In this document: in pieces, positions 32,573 through 44,575 of the stretch | Numbering within the stretch: position 1 is the first letter of the stretch | How the letters are laid out: each line of letters opens with the position of its first letter | From: Carex sylvatica | Taxonomy: Eukaryota; Streptophyta; Magnoliopsida; Poales; Cyperaceae | Assembly: GCA_964058845.1 (NCBI GenBank) | Contig: CAXKVR010000195.1 | Coordinates: forward strand, 248,001 to 312,000 | Direction of reading: 5' to 3' | Length of the DNA: 64,000 nucleotides | The notes under the pieces: generated by a model | The model's database searches: none | Seen by the model: only the letters and a program-made list of their open reading frames with translations | Told to the model about the DNA's origin: nothing | Program-made: the position numbers and the translations under genes

Positions 32573-33109
32573 AAATTGCCAATGTGTCTAATTCGTTGAT
32601 TGGCCAAGATGAAGAAGAAGGGACAAAAGAAGGGAAGGATTTGTCAGAGAAGACTAGCAATGATGTAGTGAGAAAAGAGATGGGTTTGGAATGGATGCTC
32701 AAGGCAGCAAGCAAAAGAGAGAATAATCCACTTCAAGAGGAGAAGAAAGAAGAGGTTCTAAGGGTGAAGAGGTAATTTTTCATGATAAATTTTGTAATTT
32801 TGATAAGTAAATTTAAATAATTAATTTTCAAGAAATATAAATGAGGTGCTGGTATGTAGAAATACAAATCTAAGTATTATAATTTTACATAATTTTTCAG
32901 TTTTACACAGTTTGTGCCTGGTTAGTACAGTAATTGGATCTTTTACTCATTTTTCTATCAGAGGGAGGAGAGCGGGCCAATCTGAAAACTCTGATGAAGT
33001 GTCCAAGAAGCACGAAAGGCAAGACTACTTGCGAGATGTTTCCTCTAGGCAGTCTTAAATAAGACAAGCCCGACAGGAGAGCAACTTGAGCTGGAGGAAG
33101 GGATAAGGG
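32573..33109 (+). pseudogene. CWF19L2-like splicing-factor gene fragment
   Basis: Exon 32573-32771 (acceptor AG at 32571-32572, donor GT at 32772) encodes 'EEEGTKEGKDLSEKTSNDV' and 'VRKEMGLEWMLKAASKR'. Exon 32962 onward (acceptor AG at 32960-32961) joins in frame and gives 'SKKHERQDYLRDVSSRQS'. TAA at 33056-33058 then stops the frame, but the same frame continues with 'IRQARQESNLSWRKG' before more stops. The order 'RKEMGLEWML', 'YLRDVSSR' and 'LSWRK' recalls the middle of plant CWF19-like protein 2, an mRNA-splicing/debranching factor. N-terminal and HIT-like C-terminal parts are missing. It is a fragment inside the inverted-repeat spacer, 444 bp from the right arm. Confidence 0.5.
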
Positions 33110-33552
33110 GCATAACAGTAAACAAATAGTTGCATATAACACCTAACATTTCTTATGCAAGGATAGTTGCATTCTTTGCTTTACTTCTCCACTTGGACTT
33201 TGAAACAATGTCATATAAAGAATAGAATAAAAAGTTTCATATCTTAGTTGCTAAATGACCCATAAAAATGTTGTCCTTTTGTTTTAAGTGTGAGAAATGT
33301 TGGTGTTACCTCCTGATCCAGTTTTTGTAAAAACAACAGAGAAAATTAAAAATAAATAAATTAAATGATGTATAAATTCATTTCAGCTAATTAATTATTG
33401 TCCCTGCCTATTGATTCTTTTGCAGAGTATATTCTTCTTTGATTAATTATTGTACCAGTATGGTACGATTCTTGCCTTCTTCATTTCTTATTCTCCCTTT
33501 TAAAATCTTCATTATAAATTTGATAGGAAGTGAGAAATTTGTAGAACTAAAT

Positions 33553-35240
33553 AAGTTGAGTCTTTTTTTTTCATCTTCAGATTTTAATTGTAAAATTACC
33601 ACTCAATTTAACTCAATTTGTTTACTTGTTTTCACAACCTTTAAGCAGTATGGTGTGGTGTTCGTTCTAATGTATCATATCACATTCTTTATTTTTAATA
33701 TAATCCTCATTCAAACTCTGAAATATTATTTGGGCTTGCAAGTTTCTGGATGAGAAATGGAAGCCCAAGTTCACTCTTATTGTTCCACAGAAAAAAATAT
33801 GTTGGAGTTCAAGGATTTGTCTCTTTGATACTAGGTGGAAAATATTGTTGCACAGAAAAAAATATGTTGGATATGTTGCACAGAACAAAAACATAAATTA
33901 TAATGAAGTCCAATTACCCAATAACGAAATATTTAAAAAACTCAAATCAGACTGCATTAGCACTTCAAAATTACACGCGACATAGGTTCAAAATTTCTAT
34001 CGAACATATTTCAAAATTTTATTTTATTTTTCTCTCTTTTTCCTTTCATATTTTCTCTTTGATTTTACCTTATTTTTTCCTAAAAAAATAATCCGAGAGA
34101 AATTAAACTCAGATTTATATAAAGATTGAAGAAGGTAAAAATTAGTGGGGTAGTTTGTGGAGGTAAACATGCATAATGACATCTGGCATGCCACGTTTTC
34201 CAAAAAAAAAACTATGTTTTCTAAAAACAATTTTTACAAATTTGGATTAAAAATTTATAATATTGCAAACAAGTTCAAAAAGAAAAAGTTTCAATTGTAT
34301 TTTCAAAATAATAGAGTGTCACATAAACTCTACTGGATTTTCAATTTTGGGTTTTTGATTTTTAATTCATTGTTCGGAATTTCAGGCCTTTTAATATTGA
34401 AAGAGATACACAGTATCTTGAATAAACAAACTTTGAATATTAAAATAATAATTTCACATCTCTATTTTATATTTTTATTTTGCTTTTGACAAAATTGTGT
34501 CTACATGCATGAGATTACAATTCACGATTTTGAGAAGAAAAAAATGAATTGACACGTGTAGGATATAGAGCTATCTAAAATGTACAAAGAGGGGAATAGG
34601 TTCATCATGATTTCACAGAGAAATCAATGCTACCTTGTTCAAACTTCAAAGTAGATATTTTAAAATAGCAGTTTTAACTTCACATAATAATCAATGTTTC
34701 TATGTTAAAATCTTCATCTCTTTTGTGCACAGTTTCACACTAATTATTTTGTTCATATATGGCATTACAAAAAATATAATCAAATTTGTAACATTAATTT
34801 AGAGAAAAATACAAGCATGATAAACTTGACCGAAATTTTTATTTCTACCGTAATAATAAAAAAATAAACCAAAACACTTAAGTTTTGGAGGAATTTAAAA
34901 ACTACCTAGACCACGGGGACATTGTGCGATCCCAAAGACCGAGGGTTGTCTAGGGGCCGCACAATGCCCCTGCAGCCCCATTGGTTTTTTTTTTTTAGTA
35001 AGTGCACAGAAAAGAAAACAAAGTTCAATTGGATCAATTGGTTCACAGAAAAAAAAAGTTTGATATTTAAAAAAAAAAAAAACCCTATTTTTTTTAAGTG
35101 CACAGAAAACAAAGTTCAATATGTTAAAAAAAACAATGGGGCCGCTGATCTATTGTGCGCCCTATAGGCGGGAGCCGCAGAGTCATTATGCAGCCTTCAG
35201 TCTTTGAGTCCGCAGTGGCATTGTGCGGCCTGGATAAATA
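33553..35240 (-). repeat. Long inverted repeat, right arm (1,688 bp)
   Basis: Mirror copy of 25394-27081, with equal length and almost no changes. Outside the arm (35241 on) the sequence differs from the left flank apart from a short AT-rich stretch. It truncates the fold-back element that is complete on the left side, so the left copy is the better candidate for the source. Confidence 0.95.
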
Positions 35241-38200
35241 TCAATTTTTAACAATTTTTTAACACAAACTATATGAGTCAACATGCATTTTGATACAAAG
35301 AAATAAAATTTCCATGTAGCCATTTGTACACAATGAATTTCTAAAGTATGGTTGTTCAGGAAAGGGTAAAATAACCAACAGAGTCAAAACCTCATGTTAA
35401 AATTAATAAATTGGACATTTAAAAATTGTAGGAAAGTATAGAGATAACCACAAAACTCCAGTGACATGATCATCTAAAAATGGCCTCTTGTTATCTAAAA
35501 TTTCAAAGATCATGAGTACAATAGAAAGACCAAATCTGTAGCACAAAACATGGGTGCGCTATGTACTAAACACCCTTGAGCAATACCAGTACAATAACAT
35601 TGCTGTTTACAGCATACCAGTATAAAAAAAGTGCAAACTGAAACATGTATGCAATAAAAAGGAATGAATTTTGTCAAAAGTACAATTGTATAAACCCTCA
35701 GCAAAATAGAAAGCAAAAGAAAAAAGTACCTCAGCAGAGACAAAAAACCCTTGTGTACTCACAATATTCGAGCTCGGAGATTGCACAAAAGAGACCCCGT
35801 CGAGATCACTGAAATTTGGACAAGAGATATATAGAGAGAAATTAAAGAAGCAACATTTTAATGGAAGTTATTTCTTTCTGTTCATACACATCAGGGATAA
35901 TTCCAATTTTAAGTTCCAATTTTACATTCAAATCCCTCTGGCAAGGATAATTACTAAATCAAGTAATTTACCAGATTACACCCTTTTTTTTCTTTCTATG
36001 CATACATGTCAGGACTTCAAAAGCAAACTACTGCATCAGTACCAGGAAAACACTGGTACCATTGGTACCAATGTAAAGACAGTTGCCAAGTTGGACAATA
36101 GTCGGGGTGTCCTACTGAGTCAAATAAATAGGCGATTGGATGCCAAAAAAAATATGCATGCTATTAGTAGTAGAGGATAATGACAAAACCTATACTAAGT
36201 TCATGGAAGTTAAGCACAAAATATCACATATATACACTTCCCCAATATGTATAAAAAAACAAATTTACATTTACTCTTTTAAAGTTTTATCTAGGTGAGT
36301 CATTTTGTAATTTGAATACAAAAATATCGATCCATAGTATAGACCAATCTGTGCTATGCATAGTACCATAGACTCACTCAACAACAAAAATAATAAGAAT
36401 AAGATGTTGTAATTTCAGCCATAAGATGCCATAATTTCAGCTAGTATCCTACATGGGATGCTATAATTTCAGCTAGTATAAATACCTTGACTATGCTTCA
36501 ATGTTAAATTAAGTCATTTTATTTAAGAAAGATATTGTCCTTAAATAAACAGTAAACCAAAATTCAATCTAACTGCGCAACAGTAAACTAATTCGTGTAC
36601 CAGTAAATCAGATTAAAAAGGAAATTTTCAAAATTTACCAAAATTACTCTCCAAAACTCATTTTAATGATAATGGTATAAACAAATGGAAAAATACATTT
36701 TAGTAACTGATGTAAAATTGAGCAAAATTACTCTCCGAACCTGATGTAAAATACGTTTTTCAGAATTATTTCAGTACAATCATTTAGGCTTGTGCGCTGC
36801 ATGAAGCCAAAACATATACTTTTGAAAAGTAAGTTAACACAGCACCAATAATATTATTGATAAAGTAAATGAGTTTAGGGTTTACATTTGTCATATTAAA
36901 ACCTAAGTTCAATTCTAGGGAATGTAGAGAACATAAGGACACTTGCTCTATATGAAATAGAAATAGAGAACATAATTGACCTATATTAAAAGATAAGAAA
37001 TAGAGAACATGATTGACATGTAGACCCTCAGTAGATTAATTAATCCTATTTCAACACTTGCTCTATATAATTGACCTATGTAAAATCAAAGTCCCCAACT
37101 TTAAGCACATAAGGATACTTGCTACATTTTTGGAAGTGGTTGTACAGTGGCTGTACAATGCCTACTATAACCTCCATATAATTACACATATATGCCGATT
37201 AGCTTCAATTACACATATAGCCTTTGAGGTCTTATGCTGATTAGTGTCTACTACAGACCATCAAGGAATTCAATTATCAATTTCACAAGCAAAGAAAATC
37301 AAATAAGGAAGCAATCAGCATTTCATAATAACTATATATGTACCTCAGCTTTCTTATAACTTCTGTCAAAGTGAGAAGGTTTATGTTGATGTGAAAAAAA
37401 AGACCCACCGATCTCCTTTTAGTACTGTGGAATTCCTCTTAATATTATGCAGAGTAGTAGCCTAGTGGGTCATATATGCATTAATTTAAGGTGAACCACA
37501 CATATGATTACGGCATAAGGCCACATAAGATCAGCACCCAAAAGGTTCATTCCTATCCTCTCTATCTTAATCCATAATTAACATGTTAAATTAAAAGACC
37601 TACGATGGGTTTCTCCTGCTGGGAAACAAAAGATTAAGAGGACTTAATCAAGGCACACAAAGGCACCTCCTGGTGCCGCGTGGCATGCGGTGGTATACCG
37701 TTCATCAGTTGTCAGCATTGTTTAGCTGGATTGCTGTGCGAGCAACCCAACCTAAGTCCACAACAAAATATAAACAAAGCAATAAAAGGAGGGGAATAAT
37801 CCAGAGTGTCTTTTTAAGGGAATAATCACAGTTCAAATTGACCATTAAATTACTGGTATTCTCATATTAAACTCTAAACAAATCGTACCGGTAGAACTGA
37901 AGCTAGCAGAGGCAGACCACCAACAACTCGCGGGTATTGAATTGTCCAAGCTCAAGCTCAAAAATATTGAATTGCCCAATCTGCATCAAACAAAAGACAA
38001 AATCGATACAAAAATTAAACCCCAATAACAATATTATACCTTCATATAGAAGCTTATCAGAGTAATGTTGGTCCCACAACTCGCGGGTATTGGCTACCTC
38101 ACAAAAATGGGCTTGATTATGTGCTTGTGTTTGGTTCTGTGCTTGTGTCCCACAATTTTAGTTGGTTTTATTCCTATAGCTCAAATACAACACAAGCACA

Positions 38201-39490
38201 GAGCCAAGCATGCAAGCAACACAAGCAGCACAACAACACAAGAAGCAAAATTTACAAAGAAGCATACAATGAAGATAGAAACAAGCATAAAATGAAGCAA
38301 AATTTACAAAGAAATGATATGCTTATACTGAAATTTAGAAAGAAAACACTATTATGCATGCTCATAAATACTAATGACATGCTTAATTTATTGGCCTTAT
38401 CAAACTGAAATTTTATTTTGATTTGAATAACCAAGTTCTGACAAGAAAGATAAGCAAAATTACATATTGGTACTCTATCTTTCTGAAAATCATAGAATGC
38501 TTAAAATCCAATGACTTGGTTTCATCCTTGAACCAGAATAAATTTCTTTACTAAACCATAAAATAGAATAAAAATCAAAAGACCCTTTTTGCTTCACTAC
38601 ATCTTATATTGCATGAAAAAGAAAATAAATAAAATAAAGATGTTACAGTACTTACCTGCTCAAGATAATAAACATAATATATTGTATGAAAAAAAATGAC
38701 ATAAAGTTCTTCATTGATATAACAGGTTGTACATATATACGTTTACTCTTTCTATAGCAAACCTATTTTAAAAAAAGCCAATCCTCAACTATTGTCCAAA
38801 AGTACACATATACGTTTACTATTTTTTATAGCAAACCTATTACTTCCCCAGAGGTATAAAACTTCAACAAAACAAACTTTAAAACATAACCATAAATCCT
38901 GATTCAACAAAACAAATTTATTGGGGCATGCAGGAAAAGATTAATTGAGTTTATGTTGCTTAATGAAAACAAGCAATGATGTGATACTAATCGATAGCAA
39001 AAGTCGATAAAAATACAACACTTCATACCAGATAACTAAGCATAACACAAAGAAACTGAAAAGTAACACAACAGAATACATATAAATTTGAGAGGAGAAT
39101 ACAAAGCAAATTGCTGAACCCCTATATGTATTTGACAGGATACATATAAAACTGGATTCTGCATGCAAGCCTCTTTGCTATTTGCTTAACATACCAGTTT
39201 TATATACCAGTTTTATATACCATATTATATACCAGTTAAGCCTCTGTGTCGCTTAACATACCAGTGTTATATGTATTCGGCATGCAAGCCTCTTTGCTAA
39301 TTGCTGAACTCCTATCTCTGATCCCTGATTTCAGGAAAACAGCGGGTTTGAGTGAAGAGGGCGATTGTGCAATTGCAAATCGCAAATGAAAAATCAAGTC
39401 TGCAATTTGAGAGGACCGAATTTGATTGATATATATATATACAAATATAGAAGAGTCGGTTCAATTTGAACTTGCAAGGGCGGGATATTT
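35241..39490. other. Long noncoding region
   Basis: No gene recognised on either strand. Local repeats are AACTCGCGGGTATTG at 37924 and 38079, ATATACGTTTACT with TATAGCAAACCTATT at about 38735 and 38807, and GCATGCAAGCCTCTTTGCTA at about 39161 and 39279. ATATGCATGCTATTAGTAG at about 36152 recurs at about 39988. 'ACCAGTTTTATAT' is repeated tandemly at 39196-39220. Confidence 0.45.
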
Positions 39491-39826
39491 ACTGGTCAAA
39501 TCCATGAGAAGTGATCGAAGAACCAATGTCGTTTGAACTTGGAATGGCGGGGCAACTGTTTTCTCTTTTTCAGATCAGAGATCGAAGAACCAAGAGGGGC
39601 GGAGATCGAAGAACCAGGTGCGGTGGTGTTCTTCTTTGTTTTTTTTGTTTTTTTGGCTTTCCGGACATCCTCGCTCTTCGATCTCGCGTCGTCGGAAGAA
39701 AATAAAGGGGAAACGCGTGGGGACTGGAGAGAAGGAAAAACGCGTGGAGTGTCTGGAGAGAAAGCAAAACGCGTGGAGATTGTTGAATTAGTATGTATTT
39801 TTTTCATGCAGCAGATATATTTTTAA
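39491..39826. other. GC-richer island, possible old gene exon
   Basis: The segment is open on both strands for about 100 codons and has a small tandem GATCGAAGAACCA repeat (39517, 39579, 39607). The minus-strand reading is Ser/Lys-rich ('KKTKKTKKNTTAPGSS'). I recognise no family, and no splice partners were found. Confidence 0.25.
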
Positions 39827-41343
39827 TTAAATTTAGATTTTTACACTTGACAATATGAAATAAGTGTATAAAATTAAAATTATTTATTAAAGGCTGAGAT
39901 TAAGATCTGTCTTAATGAGTGGCTGAAATTTATAAAATCAACGGCTCAGATCTTCTCTGAACAAATAAAGGATTGGGTCCCAAAAAAATATGCATGCTAT
40001 TAGTAGGGAGGATTTTGAAGAAATTGTGGGAGGGGTATAAAGGACATTTACACCTTTCTAGGGACTAAAATTTCATTTCCTTTTTTCAAAGGCGTGTATT
40101 TCAATATAATGTTTTGAATGTAAAGAGATGGATGTACAGTGTTGTAAATATATTTTCTTATTTATCTAAATATTTATTTAGTCATATATCTAACTACAGA
40201 TCTTGTTTTGCATAGTGATGTTCGTGCGGTTGAACGTGCAAAATATAATAATTTTGTAAACTATTATCTAACTACATATCTTATTTGTTTGATTGTTTTT
40301 AGTGCTTGGTGAAGCTACCGGTTAAAGAAAGAGCCGAACCAATCGATCTTGTTTTACATATAACGTTTGTGCGGTTGATCGTGCATAATATAACAATTTT
40401 GTAAACCAAATTTGGATTTAATTTGAACATTTTACAATGCAATATCCATATTTTATAAGTTGTCTTTTCTATTTATTTTACTTTCACTCTTGTAATTTTG
40501 ATGCCTTTATAAATGATTTATAAAGATTCCATAGTTAAGAAATTGAAGAAGAAATAAAATATAGTTTAAAAAAAAGAAGAAGTCAAGAGCTCATAAATGG
40601 CAACATGTTATTTTAATTTTCATATATTGAAACGTTACAATAATATAATACTATTAATTTCCACCGCATTATTCCCCAAACAATCATGGTCCTATTTCTT
40701 AGCTACTGATTATGGTATTCAATCTATTTAATTTTATATGCTTCTTTTATTGCAGATTTGATATATGAGTTATGTCATTAAGCTTTAATATTGGTCATTC
40801 TTAGTCTCATATTTTATTCTTAATGCTGTAATTTAAAACACACAAAAGTTTTTGTCAAATTTTTTCTTTAAAACTATAACTAAAGTTGTCAGGAAAAAAA
40901 AAAAGTATCACTAACTCAAATAAGTTCAATTTTCACAACTAAGAAATTAAAAAAAATAACAAAAGATATAGTATCCAAAAAAGAGAAAATGAAGAGTTCA
41001 TAATTGGCAAGATGTCATCTTAATTTTAAAAATACTATAATGTAATACTATCAATCCCTCTATACTTATGTCACACATGATCTAAGGTTATCTTTATGCC
41101 GTACAAGCTCTAAGATTATTCTTATACCTTATTAAACTTAATTGCTAACATTGTAGATAAATAATTTATTATCAATCTCTAATGTTATCCTTAGTCTTTG
41201 TTACAAATTCAGGAGAAGTTACTAATGTGTTTTATATTTAACTTCTTACTGAAATATTTTTATGAATCTAGCACAAATTAAATCTTATAGAAAATTAATT
41301 TAATATTATCAATTCCCACCGCAACGCGTGGGCACTTTACTAG
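39827..41343 (+). mobile_element. Helitron remnant with intact 3' end
   Basis: The 3' end has a CCCAC/GTGGG hairpin (41315-41319 with 41328-41332) followed after a short spacer by ACTTTACTAG and then T. This is the Helitron 3' signature: short hairpin, CTRR end, inserted before T. Inside, GATCTTGTTTT...GTGCGGTTGA..CGTGCA recurs imperfectly at 40199-40261 and 40347-40407. An ATACTATTAATTTCCACCGC stretch near 40650 resembles the terminus. No Rep/helicase gene, so non-autonomous. The 5' end is not fixed and the start given is a guess. Confidence 0.55.
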
Positions 41344-42302
41344 TCTAACCAAAAGCACACATACCGAACAAGGCATGTTAATTTCATAGGGACCCAAAAT
41401 GTATTGTGTATTTGTGTTTATCTTTGAGGGTCTTTTATAGTAAGACATTTTAACATACTATTTGACAGTATGAATGCTTGACCTAAGGCTTTTCTTTTTA
41501 TAAAACAATTGGGTATATAAGTGTTGTTCACAACACTGAGATAATTATTAACTACTCTAATTGATTTTTAAATAATTAATAACTACTAAATAGAAATTAA
41601 GTCTCTCTTATTAATTTATAAATTTCTATATCTCTGAAATTGAAATTAGAGTTTCAACTAATACCATGTCAGTGATTAAAGAAAGTTTAGGCAATGATTT
41701 CATCAGCATGAAGTTTATAAATGATTTTACCAGCAGTGAATTTATACAGTCTCCACCAATGCACACACTGATATCTCCAGGTTGATCCCACCTTCATGCA
41801 AAATACAATTCGGCATATGCTCTCGGATAAATTATTGAAGAAGTCAAGGGTGTCTGTTATGCCCAAAACTTCGTTCTCTTAATTTTATTAAATTAAATAT
41901 TCTTATGTGGAAATTTGCCTATTGGTGTGTGGTAAATTAATTCCACTTCACATTAAATTCTGTTCTTCAACTAATGTCACTGTTTGTTCACTTTTTGGCA
42001 ACCTGCCAATACCAAGAGGAAATAATGAGGTAGAAAGAATATATTCCATTCAACATTTAGATTCCGAGAAAATCAGATTACTTGTTTTACTTTACCTTAT
42101 TCATCTCCGTTTCTATTTTCCTTATTACTACTACCCTGAATTTAACCTCTTTTGTTTTGTCATAAAATTTTCATTATTTTTAATATATTTATATTCACAG
42201 TAGCTTTCTCGCCTTCTAAATTAACACAAAGAGAAAGAACATTTAGATTCAGAAAAATGAAAGTAGAATTAGCAAATTAAACTATCATTCACGAGATTTA
42301 CT
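41344..42302. other. AT-rich intergenic
   Basis: One 98-codon open frame (41910-42203) without recognisable features. Nothing else seen. Confidence 0.45.
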
Positions 42303-42400
42303 TTGGGGTGTAAACGGATCGGATAATATTCAATTTCGTTTGAATTAAAATTCAGAAAAGTACTTATAGATTTGTGATATCCGATCCAAACCTCAAATAT
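42303..42400. mobile_element. hAT-like terminus fragment
   Basis: Begins TTGGGGTGTAAACGGATCGG and about 80 bp later has GATATCCGATCCAAACC. The start resembles the terminus at 6884. No matching far end or target duplication was found. Confidence 0.3.
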
Positions 42401-44575
42401 ACTTGACATTTAAATCTTCTTTCTATTATGGCGACTAGTAACGGGTACCAGCGGTTTCTGACACTGGTACAATTCTGATAATTCACAGGGACCAAAGCGT
42501 GAAGTTTTCAAAAATTATTGGTATGATATGTAAATTCTATGAGTCTTCGTAAATGTCCTTTATAAGGGGGACTTACATGTAAAACGTCATTTTTTTATAA
42601 ATATGAGGGTTGATTGGTAAATTCTCTATCCTTTTATAATTACCTAAATATGAAGGACTTGGATGTAAATAGGAGAACTTATAAACGTTGGATTCGGCTG
42701 AACTAATTGATGGGTGCGGCTGTCAATTTTTTTTGGTTTGGGCCATGTTTCTAATTGGGCCGATAATTTATTTACAATGGGATTTTGATTTTTTGATTAG
42801 ACGTATAATATATTTATTTGGATTGGGTCTGATCTATTCTAACTTGGCTGTGTAAGCCCAAAATATAATATCAAGAATTATCGAGTTTTCTGATTTGTGT
42901 CGAAACAATGAGAATTTGAAATAGCATCTGATTGAGTCTTTATTCTTATGTTTAGTTGAAAATAAAATATGAAATAATGAAAAGACCTTATGAATTGAAC
43001 TAGGTTAATATTGAAATTTAATTAAAAGAGGAAAGACCTGTGATTTTGTTTTTAATTTGCATTAGGTTGTGTAAAAGCCCATCAAAGAAAATATAATATA
43101 TGAATTCAACTAAAATATACATAGGTCTTATATATTTGAGCAGAAAATTGAATAAATAGAAATTATTTAGACCTAAGGCCTTGAGTCTCCTTTTTATTAT
43201 CGCTGATAGCATAATTAGTTAAAGTGATTGATTAAAAATTAGGAGCTATGATAAAAAGTTTGAGGGGTATAACGTACGTTACACCTTGATCAATTAACAC
43301 TTTAACAGATACTCTCAATATAATACCAAGAATATATTATGAAACGGAGCAGTGCGGTGGCTAAACCAATGAAACGTAGTTAGAAATAACTCATGGCGAG
43401 ACTAGATATGCTATGGCACGGTACGGCACGCATATCAGTTACATGATGTGATTTTTGTATCGCGTGTCATGTATTATAATTATTCTTTGAGAAAAATAAC
43501 ATGTTACACAAATTAATTTGATCAGAATATAACATAGCACTACTACGACACAACACAACATATAACCAATTCAAATTAGATAACAAATTTATTTTTGTAC
43601 ACAATTTTTTTTACAACATTGTTTATTTTATTTTATAATTTTTATAACTTTTTCACTTTTTAGATATTATTTCTGATTTTTTTTATTAAACAAACCTAAA
43701 TTAAAAAAAATTAAGCGTGATCAAATATGACCAATTACGTCATATTTGATTTTTTTTCACAACATAACTGACATGTGGTAATTATTTTCGTGTAGCGATT
43801 ATTTCTCACGATTTTAATCACAATATGATATTTAAAAAATTGAGTTGATTATGATAGAATAAAACAAGAATTTAACTTGATTACAATGCGATACAAAGGG
43901 GCAAAAAATTGCTTCCTAAATTTGATTGAAAAAAAGCAAAAACAAGCTGAATATATCTCGTGAGGATTCAATTCGTCAATATATGGAGTATGTTTTCTAG
44001 AATCGTCTAGACATAAATTTATAACATCTCATGTTTATTCATCACTTCCAACTTTGAACAGAGTGCTTCATCGGTTAGATTTGAACCGTCCGATTAAATA
44101 TGTAGGATAATAGTTATATATGAAAGAATCGGAGGTTCGGAGCGGATCGACATGTTTATGAAGGCGGTTGGAGAGGAAAAGCAACAACGAGGCTTTGTCA
44201 CTTCTTTGGAGATGTAAAAGGACACTGAAAAATGGGAGTAATGCATGAAGGTAGGGGGTGTCCTGTGTCCGTGTCAAGATTAAACTATCTGAATTCGGAC
44301 ACAATTCACAATACTCAAACAGATATTACGAACATATTCGGATCCAAAAGCTACACCCATAGTCAGTGTAATAAAATGTAAGATTATGCGGCCGCATATA
44401 TGGATGCGGTCAGCAACCGCATAAAAAAAAGACTATGCAGACTGCATAATGCAGTCCAACTAATCTTTTTTTAATTTAAAAAGAAATCTAAATTAAATCG
44501 GATTCTAATAAATTTATTAATAAAAATACAAATCGGATCCAATATTAAATGAAATCCAAATCCTCTCGATTGGAT
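42401..44575. other. Noncoding region
   Basis: No gene seen. A patch at 44375-44460 has ATGCGGCCGCAT and AACCGCAT words able to pair, with TGCATAATG motifs like those of the fold-back element at 25275. Confidence 0.4.
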
